Under the pieces are notes generated by a model, which saw only the letters and a list, made by a program, of their open reading frames with translations, made no database searches and had not been told where the DNA came from. From Paenibacillus sp. UNC499MF (lineage in GTDB: Bacteria > Bacillota > Bacilli > Paenibacillales > NBRC-103111), in the NCBI RefSeq assembly GCF_900107975.1, contig NZ_FNVF01000002.1, positions 201,178-265,177 on the forward strand: DNA of 64,000 nt. The letters are read 5' to 3'. The stretch's first letter is position 1. Each line of letters begins with the position of its first letter. Shown here piece by piece: positions 42,854 to 51,301 of the stretch. A program made the position numbers and the translations under genes.

Positions 42854-44347
42854 ATGGCGGACGAAGTTTTTCTGCAGCAGGTGAAAAATAGAAGGAGCTC
42901 CCTCCGGGCGTCCCGCGCCAAAATTCTCGTCTGGACAGACGCCGAACGGGAGGAAGACGTCCTAACGCTCCTGGCGGAGAAAACGAACGATTTGGCGGTT
43001 ATCCGTCTGTGTATGCCGGATCTACCCTTGTTCCGGTCGGGAGGATTTACGGTCCTGTCCGTCAATGACCGGAACGGGCTGGAGGCTCTTGCCCGGTTTT
43101 TGCAAGGGGAGCGCAGCGGCGCAGAGAACGGGACCGATACCGGCGCAAATCTTTCCGGTGAGGCGGACGACGGCCGGATTGTAACGGCTTTTGTTTTTCA
43201 TGAACTTAAGCCGGAAAGCGCGGGCGGAACCGGAGCGAAGAATGGAGCGGAGGCCGGAGCGGAAGCGGATTACGCCCGGCTGACCGGGGACATTCCCAAG
43301 CGGTATGAGCCTGCGGAGCTGTACGTCTACAAGGACCGGGTCTGCTTCCCGTACTATTTCCGGGCGGACGAACCGGCCGAAAAGCTGGACATGAGCGGCG
43401 GATTTACCGGCAAGCCCAAACCGAAGGCCGTAATAGCCGACTGGTTTCTCGGATACGGGGACGGCGTTATTCTGCTTCCGCTGCTGAGGAAGTTCATAGA
43501 CAGGGAAGCCCGTCTCGGGCACGAGGTCCATCTCATAGCCAAGGAAAAGCTGGCTTCGTTCTTCGGGGCGCTGCTGCAAGGCTGCCGCGTTTACCGGAGT
43601 CCGGAAAGCCCGGCTGTTTACGAGGCGGTACTGCGCTCCTCTCTGTACAGGAAAGCCGTTCTTCTGCCGGTTTCCGTTTCTTCGCCGCCTTTGCGGCACA
43701 TAAGCGGGCTCTTCGGTGCGGCGCTCGGCTTTGACCGGCCCTACGAGCTTCCGGAGCCGGTTCCCGCCTTCTACCCGCCTCTTCCGGCGAAACAGGCTGA
43801 AGAGCTGGCGGAGCTGCGGGCGGCGGGCTGCAAAATTGCGGGCATCCAGTTCCACACCGGGGATGCGAAGCGCTCCTGGCCCCGGGCCAGAGCCGAGCGG
43901 TTTATCGGCCTGTGCCGGGAACGGGGACTCGCGCTGGTCAATTTGACGCCGCTTCCTTATCCGGCGGAAGGGTGCAGCGACTGGAGCGGGCTGCCGGTGG
44001 AGCGGTTGTTTGCCGCAATCGGGGAACTCGACGCGGTAGTCGGTATCGACAGTGTCTGCGGGCACATCGCGGGCTTTCTCGGCGTGCCTCATATTACGCT
44101 GTGGGGGAGAAGCTTTCCCCATCTGCAGTTTCCTTTCACGCCCGACGAGTCCCACGTCAGTTTCCGGACGCTGAGAGCCAACTACAGCCTCGTTCCCCGG
44201 AGCGCGGATATCGCGGATATCCCGGCGGAGCTGGCTTTCGCCAGGCTCACGGATATTTTGGAAGGAAGACTACCGCTCGGCAGGGAGCTTCATACGGCGG
44301 AGGAGACGCTGGAAGGACAAGGGATAGAGTGGGTGAACGGGCGATGA
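42854..44347 (+). CDS. GT9-like glycosyltransferase with extended N-terminus
   Basis: A 497-residue protein whose C-terminal ~330 residues match the ADP-heptose:LPS heptosyltransferase family (GT9). Seen: GYGDGVILLPLLRKFID, GIQFHTGDAKRSW and AVVGIDSVCGHIAGFLGVPH-type donor-site signature ending LWGRS. The N-terminal ~165 residues are unlike GT9 and include Gly/Ala/Glu-rich linkers (GAENGTDTGAN, GAKNGAEAGAEAD). It probably transfers heptose made by the adjacent genes. ATG with AAGGAGG upstream; TGA overlaps the next ATG. Confidence 0.85.
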   Translation: MADEVFLQQVKNRRSSLRASRAKILVWTDAEREEDVLTLLAEKTNDLAVIRLCMPDLPLFRSGGFTVLSVNDRNGLEALARFLQGERSGAENGTDTGANLSGEADDGRIVTAFVFHELKPESAGGTGAKNGAEAGAEADYARLTGDIPKRYEPAELYVYKDRVCFPYYFRADEPAEKLDMSGGFTGKPKPKAVIADWFLGYGDGVILLPLLRKFIDREARLGHEVHLIAKEKLASFFGALLQGCRVYRSPESPAVYEAVLRSSLYRKAVLLPVSVSSPPLRHISGLFGAALGFDRPYELPEPVPAFYPPLPAKQAEELAELRAAGCKIAGIQFHTGDAKRSWPRARAERFIGLCRERGLALVNLTPLPYPAEGCSDWSGLPVERLFAAIGELDAVVGIDSVCGHIAGFLGVPHITLWGRSFPHLQFPFTPDESHVSFRTLRANYSLVPRSADIADIPAELAFARLTDILEGRLPLGRELHTAEETLEGQGIEWVNGR

Positions 44348-44784
44348 GCAAAATCGTGTATATGTGGGACCGGACGAGAGGCGGGACGGATCTTGAAGGT
44401 TTGCGTTCGGAGCTGGCCCGGACGATCGAGGCCTACGGCTATTCCGTTTCGACAGCTTCCGGCGACGAAGGGTCCGCTGATTTTCTGCTGCTGACCGAAC
44501 GGGAGACCGAGGCGGGGAACACGGAAAATAAATCCGTCCTGATCGTTACCGACGATGAAGACGTTTTGTCCGATACGGTTTGTTACCGGAGCGCGGAGGA
44601 AATATGGGAGACGCCTTTCGACGTCGGGGGGATCGTGCTGCTCGGAGAGCTTCGCCGGTTTTCCTGCCGGTTTACGGGCTTTTCCTATTCTCCGATGTGC
44701 CTGGTTCATGTCCCGTCCCGCTCTTCGTCCTGTCATCGGCTCGTTTCGTATTGGATACATAAATCCGGCAGAAAGGTCCGATGA
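44344..44784 (+). CDS. Unknown 146-residue protein of the heptose block
   Basis: A small soluble protein with a Rossmann-like beginning (KIVYMWDRTRGGTDLEG), strands VLIVTDDEDVL and IVLLGELRRF, and three Cys in the last part. No family recognised. Its ATG overlaps the stop codon of the GT9 gene and it ends three bp before the HldC-like gene, so it is surely co-translated. It may be a partner or partial nucleotidyl-binding subunit, but that is a guess. Confidence 0.6.
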   Translation: MSKIVYMWDRTRGGTDLEGLRSELARTIEAYGYSVSTASGDEGSADFLLLTERETEAGNTENKSVLIVTDDEDVLSDTVCYRSAEEIWETPFDVGGIVLLGELRRFSCRFTGFSYSPMCLVHVPSRSSSCHRLVSYWIHKSGRKVR

Positions 44785-44787
44785 ACG

Positions 44788-45285
44788 ATGAAGAACAAGA
44801 TGGCGGATTTAACTGAATTGAAAGCGGAGCTTGCACGGGCACGGAGCGATAAAAACGGAGAGAAGACTAAGACCATCGTCATGGCCGGAGGCTGCTTCGA
44901 TATTTTTCATATCGGGCATCTGGATTATTTGCAGACCGCCCGCGGCATGGGGGATATTCTCGTCGTAGCCGTCAATTCGGACGCTTCCGTCCGCAGAATC
45001 AAAAGCCGTCCGCCGGTTTTCGGAGCGGGGCAGAGGGCAGGCATCGTAGCCGCTCTTGAGGTCGTGGACTATGTGTTTATTTTCGGAGAGGACGACTGCT
45101 GCGAAGCGATAAGAGCCATCCGTCCCGATTATTTTGTCAAAGGCTGGGATTACAAGGACAAAACGTTTCCCGAAATGGCGGCCGCCCGAGAAATCGGTTG
45201 TGAAATCAAGATTGCCGGCGAGGATAAGAAAGCTTCCTCCTCCCGGCTGCGCTCTATTTTGCGGAACGAGAGGGGGTTTTTATGA
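44788..45285 (+). CDS. hldC: HldC/RfaE2-type heptose-1-phosphate nucleotidyltransferase
   Basis: A 165-residue cytidylyltransferase-like enzyme. Seen: GGCFDIFHIGHLDYL with the HxGH nucleotide motif, VAVNSDASV, the KSRPPVFGAGQRAGIVAAL region and a C-terminal KASSSRLRSIL. Homologues attach AMP to heptose 1-phosphate (HldE C-domain/HldC) or CMP to glycerol 3-phosphate (TagD). The VNSD and KSRPP residues fit the HldC side. Located with PfkB-kinase, GmhA and GT9 genes. It overlaps the following carbamoyltransferase gene by four bases. Confidence 0.85.
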   Translation: MKNKMADLTELKAELARARSDKNGEKTKTIVMAGGCFDIFHIGHLDYLQTARGMGDILVVAVNSDASVRRIKSRPPVFGAGQRAGIVAALEVVDYVFIFGEDDCCEAIRAIRPDYFVKGWDYKDKTFPEMAAAREIGCEIKIAGEDKKASSSRLRSILRNERGFL

Positions 45286-46994
45286 ACATATTGGGCTTGG
45301 GCGGCTCTATTCACGATTATTCGGCTTGTCTGGTCCGCGATGGCGAAGTCCGCTGCATGATGGAAGAAGAACGGCTTGCGCGGGTAAAGCATTGTCTGGG
45401 TCTCGGGGGAAAAGTGTTCCGGTGCAGAGCCGCCGATTACTGTCTGCAGGCGGAGGGGATGGATGCCGGATCGCTCGATCTGATTGTAGGGAACGATCTG
45501 ATCGACCCCGTTTACTATATGAAGTATGCGGATAGCATTCAATTGATCAATCATCATCTGGCCCATGCGGCAAGCGGATTTTATCCGTCTCCGTACGAAA
45601 GCGCGGCCGTGCTGGTAGCGGACGGAAGAGGCAGTTTCACGGGGGTTCCGGCTGAGCGGGAGACTGTCAGCTATTATTTCGGAAACGGCTCGTGCCTTAG
45701 CGAGATTAAAAAAATATCGGGGACGGACACGCTCGATTTCCATGGAGCCCATGATTCCGAAACCGATTTGACGGATGCGGACATGTCCAACTCGATCGGA
45801 GGTTTTTATGAACGGGTCACGACGGAGATCGGTTTCGGACTGCTGCAGGAAGGCAAAACGATGGGGCTGTCCCCCTACGGCACAGCACGGCATACCGGTT
45901 ATTTCGGAAGTTTCTATTCCATGGATGACGAGGGTAATTTCCGCCAGACGCTGGATCAGGTAAAAGAGCTCCGGTCTTATATCCGCGCGGTTCTGGAAGC
46001 GGCGGAAGGCCCGGAGAAGTTTCAGGCCAAGGCGGATTTGGCTTATGCGGTCCAGCATCATATGGAACATATCCTGGTGAAAGCCTGCCGGTATTTGTAC
46101 AACGTAACGGGCAGCCGGAATCTTTGTCTGGCCGGCGGGGTGTTTCTCAACAGCGTGGCCAACTACGAAATATTGCGGCAGACACCGTTCGAGCGTATTT
46201 TCGTCCAGCCGGCGGCAGGGGATGCGGGTACCGCTATCGGGAGCGCGCTGTACGGCTGCCACGTACTCGGCGGCCGGCCGCGCACGGCAGTAAACATTCC
46301 TTTCTCGCCTTATCAGGGCAGAAACTACGGGCCGGACGAGTGCGCGGAAGCGGCGGATGCATTCGCGGACCGCATCGAACGGGTGGAAGCCGCCGACGTT
46401 TTCGTGAAGACCGCCGAGCTCCTTGCGGAAGGCTGTATTGTCGGCTGGTTTCAGGGCCGCTCGGAAATCGGTCCGAGAGCGCTCGGCAACCGCAGCATTT
46501 TGGCGGATCCCCGGCAGGCGGCCATGAAGGATACGATCAATGCCCGAATCAAGCACCGGGAGCATTTCCGCCCGTTCGCCCCGGCCGTTCTGGAAGAGAG
46601 ACAGGCCGATTTTTTTGACCTCGGCTGCCCTTCCTATTATATGCTGCTGGTTCCGCCTTTCCTGCCGGGCAAAGGGGAGGAGACGGCAGCGGTGTGTCAT
46701 CAAGACCGGACCGGCCGGGTTCAAACCGTTTCGCGCAGGCTGAATCCCCGCTTCCATGAACTGCTTCTCCGTTTTGAGCATGTGACCGGCACACCCGTGC
46801 TGTTAAACACTTCGTTCAACGACAACGGAGAGCCGATCGTCGAGACGCCGCACGACGCCATCTCCTGCTTCCTGCGGATTGATCTGGATTATCTGGTCCT
46901 GGAAGGGGCGATTTACCAAAAGCGCAAGGAAGGAGGTGCCGTCCGTGAAAAAAGGGGTCAAACACCATCTGGACAAAATGGTTCGGAAGCATAG
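45282..46994 (+). CDS. NodU/CmcH carbamoyltransferase 1
   Basis: A 570-residue O-carbamoyltransferase that uses carbamoyl phosphate and ATP. Seen: N-terminal Kae1-like motif LGGSIHDYSACL, metal-binding INHHLAHAASGF, VLVADGRGS; then EGKTMGLSPYG; and the C-terminal carbamoyl-phosphate domain with SEIGPRALGNRSIL, HFRPFAPAVLEE and PVLLNTSFNDNGEPIV. All key residues appear intact. Product is a carbamoylated sugar or aglycone. Overlaps the HldC-like gene. Of the same subtype as carbamoyltransferase 3 (49589). Confidence 0.92.
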   Translation: MNILGLGGSIHDYSACLVRDGEVRCMMEEERLARVKHCLGLGGKVFRCRAADYCLQAEGMDAGSLDLIVGNDLIDPVYYMKYADSIQLINHHLAHAASGFYPSPYESAAVLVADGRGSFTGVPAERETVSYYFGNGSCLSEIKKISGTDTLDFHGAHDSETDLTDADMSNSIGGFYERVTTEIGFGLLQEGKTMGLSPYGTARHTGYFGSFYSMDDEGNFRQTLDQVKELRSYIRAVLEAAEGPEKFQAKADLAYAVQHHMEHILVKACRYLYNVTGSRNLCLAGGVFLNSVANYEILRQTPFERIFVQPAAGDAGTAIGSALYGCHVLGGRPRTAVNIPFSPYQGRNYGPDECAEAADAFADRIERVEAADVFVKTAELLAEGCIVGWFQGRSEIGPRALGNRSILADPRQAAMKDTINARIKHREHFRPFAPAVLEERQADFFDLGCPSYYMLLVPPFLPGKGEETAAVCHQDRTGRVQTVSRRLNPRFHELLLRFEHVTGTPVLLNTSFNDNGEPIVETPHDAISCFLRIDLDYLVLEGAIYQKRKEGGAVREKRGQTPSGQNGSEA

Positions 46995-47631
46995 CCGTCT
47001 TGAAGGCAGCCGGCCCGCGCTGGAGCAGGCATTTGCCGTGATGGAGGGCTGCTTCCGGCGCGGAGGCAAGCTGCTCGTATGCGGGAACGGCGGCAGCGCC
47101 TCGGATGCCGAGCACATTGTCGGCGAGCTGATGAAGGGCTTCCGTCTGGAGCGTCCGCCAGAATCCGCGGCCCTGAGGCGGCTGAAAGGGCGGCTGCCGG
47201 ATACGGCGGGCTTTCCGGGCGGGCCGGTGCCGGCCTGCCTGGACCGGCTTCAGCTCGGGCTGCCCGCCATCTCGCTTGTCAGCCAGACCGCTCTCGTCAC
47301 GGCCGTCCTGAACGATTTGGCGGCGGATGCCGTGTTCGCCCAGCAGGTTCTGGGCTACGGGAAGCCGGGCGATGTGCTCCTAGGCATCAGCACTTCCGGA
47401 GGGGCGGCCAACGTAGCGCGGGCCATGGAAGTCGCCCGGACGCTGGGACTGGCGACCGTTGCGCTGACGGGAGCGGGCGAGGGACGGATCCGCGCCTGGA
47501 GCGATGTGGTGCTCGCCTCTCCGTCTTCCGCGACGGATGAAGTCCAGGAGGACCACGTGAAGATGTATCATACCCTCTGCCTCATGCTGGAAGAGGAGTT
47601 TTTCGGACCGCAATCGGAAACGGAGGGATAG
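46945..47631 (+). CDS. gmhA: GmhA-type sedoheptulose-7-phosphate isomerase
   Basis: A 228-residue SIS-domain enzyme that converts sedoheptulose 7-phosphate to heptose 7-phosphate. Seen: CGNGGSASDAEHIVGELMKGF, the Ser/Thr-rich STSGGAANVARAM and EVQEDHVKMYHTLC near the end, which supply phosphate-binding and catalytic residues. Starts at GTG 46945 with AAGGAGG nine bases before, overlapping the carbamoyltransferase by 50 bp. First step of the heptose pathway. The middle section is longer than in E. coli GmhA, as in other Gram-positive members. Confidence 0.9.
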   Translation: MKKGVKHHLDKMVRKHSRLEGSRPALEQAFAVMEGCFRRGGKLLVCGNGGSASDAEHIVGELMKGFRLERPPESAALRRLKGRLPDTAGFPGGPVPACLDRLQLGLPAISLVSQTALVTAVLNDLAADAVFAQQVLGYGKPGDVLLGISTSGGAANVARAMEVARTLGLATVALTGAGEGRIRAWSDVVLASPSSATDEVQEDHVKMYHTLCLMLEEEFFGPQSETEG

Positions 47632-47632
47632 C

Positions 47633-49564
47633 ATGCGGGACGGCTATTATTTATCCGCTTATTTGCATATCGATCCCCTGGATCATTTGCTGGGAACGAT
47701 TATCCGTCATGACCAGAACGCGGCTTTGTTTCAGAAGAGCGGCAGGACGGTGAAGCTCATCCGTCTGTGGGAACTGGAGCGGGTGACGGGGATTAAGGAG
47801 CACTATGTTTCCTTCTATAGTGCGGACCAGGCGCGGCGCGTACTGGACGAGCTTCTGCGGCCGCTCGGCTTGTCCCTCGGGGACATGGTGGAAATATGGG
47901 GAACTCCCGGGCTGCAGACGACGGATGATTATCACAGCATTCGGGAGTATCAAAATCTTTCTTATCACAGTATTTCCCATCTGTTTTCTGCGGTTATGGC
48001 GGATTCGGATTTGTTTTATAACAAGCGCATTCTCGGTTTTGCCGTTGACGGCGGTCCCGATGGGGTTGTGGATACGAGGGAACGGGGAGAAAAATATTAC
48101 TTTACCGGCGGCTATATGAACGAAGGCCGGGTTAACCTGTTTGCGGCGGAGTCGCCGGGGATGCTCTGGGGCTGGGCCAAGTTTTATTTCCGGATGCGGG
48201 AAGGCACGCTCATGGCGCTCGCTTCGGCAAGCACGAGCGAGATTTACGGGGAGATGCCGGCCGGTTTTCCCGTGCTGGACGGACGGCACGACATGTGGGA
48301 ATCGACACGCATCCGCGATCTCGTCAACCGTGTTGAGCAGTTGACCGATGAGGACGCCGGGCGGCTGTTCAACGGATTCGATCCCCGTTTCTCCCGGCGG
48401 GAGAACAAGATCAGTATGATTATGAAAATCGTCCAGCGGGTTTCGATGGAAGTTATGGACGCCAATATCGACCGCAGCCTTCAGACGTACGCCATCGATC
48501 CGTCGGAAACTTACCTGGCGCTGGCGGGCGGCTTTGCGCTGAACTGTCCGACGAACAGTCATCTGATGAATAAATATGGGTTTGCCGGGTTTATCGCGCC
48601 TCCCTGTGTCGGAGATTCGGGGCTTTCGCTCGGAATGGGACTCTATGCCTTCCACAAAAAGCTCCGGGGAGAAGCGTTCGATTTTAAACTCGCTCACGCT
48701 TATTTCGGGGAGCCCGACTTTTCCCTCCCGGATATCCTGAAGAGTGAAGCTTATGCCCCGTTTATCGAGCGGGCCGAACCGATGACCGAACGACAGGCGG
48801 CGCGGGATATTCGGCAGGGCCTCGTCCTGTGGTTCGACGGCGAGTCGGAGATCGGGCCCCGTGCGCTCGGACACCGCTCTCTACTGGGCGATCCGCGGAC
48901 GGAAGAATCCAAGCGAATGGTGAACGAGGTCAAGCAGCGGGAGTGGTGGAGACCGGTAGCGCCGATCATTCTGGAGGAGGAGACGGCGGAATGGTTCGAG
49001 ACGGACTACCCGTCGCGTTTTATGCTTCATACGTTCAAGGCGAGGCCGGACAAGGCTTCCCGGATTCCGGGCGTGCTGCATCTGGACGGCAGCGCCCGTG
49101 TGCAGAGCATCGGGCGTCTGGAGAATCCCCGGCTGTACGGGGTCATCGGCGAGTTCCGAAAGCAGACCGGCGTTCCCGTCATTTGCAACACGTCGCTGAA
49201 CGACCGGGGCGAGCCGATCGTCAACACGATTCACGAGGCGCTCAATTTCGCCCTCCGCAAGGGCATACCGGTGGCCTATATCAACGGGATGCGCATCGTG
49301 CTGCGGAATCATGGCGGCTATGACCATGAAAACCCTTATCCCCGCCGGATCCTGATGAACGGTCTGAGCGACCGGGAAGAGCAGGCGGCGTGGAGGGAGC
49401 TGAACCCGTGGAATATTCCCCGGGACGTGCTTTACCATTACCGGGATCCCAACGAGCAGGAGCCGGCGGGCAGTTACGACATCCGCAGCAGGGAAGATGC
49501 CGACAGGCTGTGCAAAGAGGTCCGGCTTGTGCAGCGGCACAAGAAATTATTCCGTACGATCTAA
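47633..49564 (+). CDS. NodU/CmcH carbamoyltransferase 2 (long subtype)
   Basis: A 643-residue carbamoyltransferase of a longer subtype, paralogous to the one at 54698. Seen: start RDGYYLSAYLHIDPLDHL in place of the usual GHD-type beginning, YHSISHLFSAVMADS in place of HHxxHA, LALAGGFALNCPTNSH, SEIGPRALGHRSLLGDPR, KQREWWRPVAPIILEE and HLDGSARVQSI. About 80 residues extend past the usual end. The catalytic half looks intact. GGAGGG precedes ATG, one base after the gmhA stop. Confidence 0.9.
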   Translation: MRDGYYLSAYLHIDPLDHLLGTIIRHDQNAALFQKSGRTVKLIRLWELERVTGIKEHYVSFYSADQARRVLDELLRPLGLSLGDMVEIWGTPGLQTTDDYHSIREYQNLSYHSISHLFSAVMADSDLFYNKRILGFAVDGGPDGVVDTRERGEKYYFTGGYMNEGRVNLFAAESPGMLWGWAKFYFRMREGTLMALASASTSEIYGEMPAGFPVLDGRHDMWESTRIRDLVNRVEQLTDEDAGRLFNGFDPRFSRRENKISMIMKIVQRVSMEVMDANIDRSLQTYAIDPSETYLALAGGFALNCPTNSHLMNKYGFAGFIAPPCVGDSGLSLGMGLYAFHKKLRGEAFDFKLAHAYFGEPDFSLPDILKSEAYAPFIERAEPMTERQAARDIRQGLVLWFDGESEIGPRALGHRSLLGDPRTEESKRMVNEVKQREWWRPVAPIILEEETAEWFETDYPSRFMLHTFKARPDKASRIPGVLHLDGSARVQSIGRLENPRLYGVIGEFRKQTGVPVICNTSLNDRGEPIVNTIHEALNFALRKGIPVAYINGMRIVLRNHGGYDHENPYPRRILMNGLSDREEQAAWRELNPWNIPRDVLYHYRDPNEQEPAGSYDIRSREDADRLCKEVRLVQRHKKLFRTI

Positions 49565-49588
49565 ACTGGCGCAAAGGCGTGAAAAGCG

Positions 49589-51301
49589 ATGCTCATACTG
49601 GGATTGGGAGGCTCCATCCATGATTTTTCCGCGTGTCTGCTGCATAACGGGAAATTCGTGTGCGCGATCGAGGAAGAGAGGCTGTCCCGCTCCAAGCAGG
49701 CCTTCGTCGATGCCTCGACCTTCCGCTGCAAAGCGGCCCGGTACTGTCTGGATTATGCGGGCGTGACCGAAAAAGAAGTGGATCTCATCATCGGCGCGGA
49801 CAATATCGAAAGCCGGTATTACGCCCGGTATGCGCCGGAAATCCGGCTGATGAATCATCATCTCGCTCATGCGGCGAGTGCGTTTTATCCGTCGACCTGC
49901 ACCGAGGCGGCGATACTTGTGGCCGACGGCCGGGGCAGTTACCTGGACCGGGAGAACAAAATTGTGGAGACCGTAACTTTCTATGCGGCCGAAGGCACGG
50001 AAATCCGGGAAATCCGGAAGATGACGGGACGGGAGAGCGGCGACTTCCGCGACGTATCCAACTCCGCAGGTTTGTTTTACCTGGCCGTGACGGAAGAGAT
50101 CGGTTTCGGACCGATGTACGATGAGAAGACGCTGGCCGTCTCCGCTTATGGCACCGCCCGGCTGGTGGACGCGTTCCAAGCCTTCTACTCGCTGGACGAC
50201 GAGGGCGGTTTCAGCCAGACTCTCGGGCAGATGAGCGAGCTTCGGAATCTGATCCGTGCGGAGCTCGGCCGTGCGGAAACCGGCAGCGCGCTGTTCCGGG
50301 CGAAGGCGGATGCGGCTTATGCCGTGCAGGTTCATTTGGAGCGGATACTCATCCATGCCTGCCGGTATTTGCATAAGAAGACGGGCTCGGACAACCTGTG
50401 CCTGGCCGGCAGCGTCTTTCTGAATTATGCGGCCGTAAACAGGCTGCTGCGGGAAACCCCCTTCAAGCGGCTGTATGTGCCGCCTGCTGCGGGCGATGCC
50501 GGAGCGGCTGCGGGCAGCGCGCTGTACGGGCATTATGTGCTGGGCGGGCACCGGAGAGAAGCGTCTCTCCCGGCCTCGCCCTATCTGGGAAAGCCGTATC
50601 CGGCGGAAGCCATGGAAGAAGCCGTTCGCAAGGCCGGGGATTTCCTGGAGGAAATAAAGGCGGAGGATATCAACGGACAGGCGGCCCGGCTGCTTTCCGA
50701 AGGAAGTCTGGTCGCCGTTTTCCGGGGAGGCGCGGAGTTCGGGCCGAAGGCGCTGGGAAACAGGAGCATCCTTGCGGATCCCTGTTTTTCGGGAAACATC
50801 ATGCGGCTGAACCGGGCGAAAAAGCGGGAAGCTTTCCGTCCCTTCGGTTACATTTTGCTGGAAAGGGACGCGAGTGAGGCGAACCCCCCGCAGGGAGAAG
50901 GCCGGTTACAAGCACATGCGTCCGTATCCGGGTTGCTTTGCCAGCCGGAGAATAACCGGACAGACTTGGCAAGTCCTGCAAGTCCTGCAAGTCCTGCAAG
51001 TCCTGCAAGTTCAGCAAGTTCAGCAAACCTGGCAAACTCCGCAAACCTGCCGGCGGGGACAGTGCAGCTGCATGCCGTCTCTCCCGGATTAAATGCGGAA
51101 ATGGCCGCTCTTCTCGAAAACTACAAGCGCGTAACCGGCTGCTCCCTGCTCCTTAACACCTCGTTCAATCTCGATGGAGAGCCGATGGTGGAGACTCCGG
51201 CGGAAGCCGTCCGCTGCTTCCTGCAAGCGGAGCTGGACATCCTCCTGATGGGGGACAAGCTGTACAAGCGGAAAAAAACGAAACAGGAGGTAAAGGCGTG
51301 A
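49589..51301 (+). CDS. NodU/CmcH carbamoyltransferase 3, altered C-terminal domain
   Basis: A 570-residue paralogue of carbamoyltransferase 1 with intact N-terminal motifs (LGGSIHDFSACLL, MNHHLAHAASAF, VADGRGS). The C-terminal domain departs from the family: SEIGPRALGN is AEFGPKALGN (Arg to Lys), and the stretch that normally carries DGTxRVQ-like residues holds a SPA-repeat linker encoded by 9-bp DNA repeats. NTSFNLDGEPMV is retained. It may be weakened, non-catalytic or have altered specificity. Ribosome binding site is weak (AAAGGCG). It overlaps the next gene by four bases. Confidence 0.85.
   Translation: MLILGLGGSIHDFSACLLHNGKFVCAIEEERLSRSKQAFVDASTFRCKAARYCLDYAGVTEKEVDLIIGADNIESRYYARYAPEIRLMNHHLAHAASAFYPSTCTEAAILVADGRGSYLDRENKIVETVTFYAAEGTEIREIRKMTGRESGDFRDVSNSAGLFYLAVTEEIGFGPMYDEKTLAVSAYGTARLVDAFQAFYSLDDEGGFSQTLGQMSELRNLIRAELGRAETGSALFRAKADAAYAVQVHLERILIHACRYLHKKTGSDNLCLAGSVFLNYAAVNRLLRETPFKRLYVPPAAGDAGAAAGSALYGHYVLGGHRREASLPASPYLGKPYPAEAMEEAVRKAGDFLEEIKAEDINGQAARLLSEGSLVAVFRGGAEFGPKALGNRSILADPCFSGNIMRLNRAKKREAFRPFGYILLERDASEANPPQGEGRLQAHASVSGLLCQPENNRTDLASPASPASPASPASSASSANLANSANLPAGTVQLHAVSPGLNAEMAALLENYKRVTGCSLLLNTSFNLDGEPMVETPAEAVRCFLQAELDILLMGDKLYKRKKTKQEVKA
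50972..51043 (+). repeat. In-frame 9-bp microsatellite in carbamoyltransferase 3
   Basis: Four copies of AGTCCTGCA (50972-51007), then two AGTTCAGCA and related AACCTGGCA, AACTCCGCA units. Encodes Ser-Pro-Ala, then Ser-Ser-Ala and Asn-Leu/Ser-Ala. The 9-bp unit keeps the frame if copy number changes. Confidence 0.92.

Noticed and set aside
45150-46781. 543-codon open frame on the minus strand
   Set aside because: It lies opposite the intact carbamoyltransferase 1 and HldC-like genes, has no ribosome binding site or recognisable domain, and arises from high GC content.
47651-48874. 407-codon minus-strand frame
   Set aside because: Antisense shadow of carbamoyltransferase 2, which has intact family motifs.
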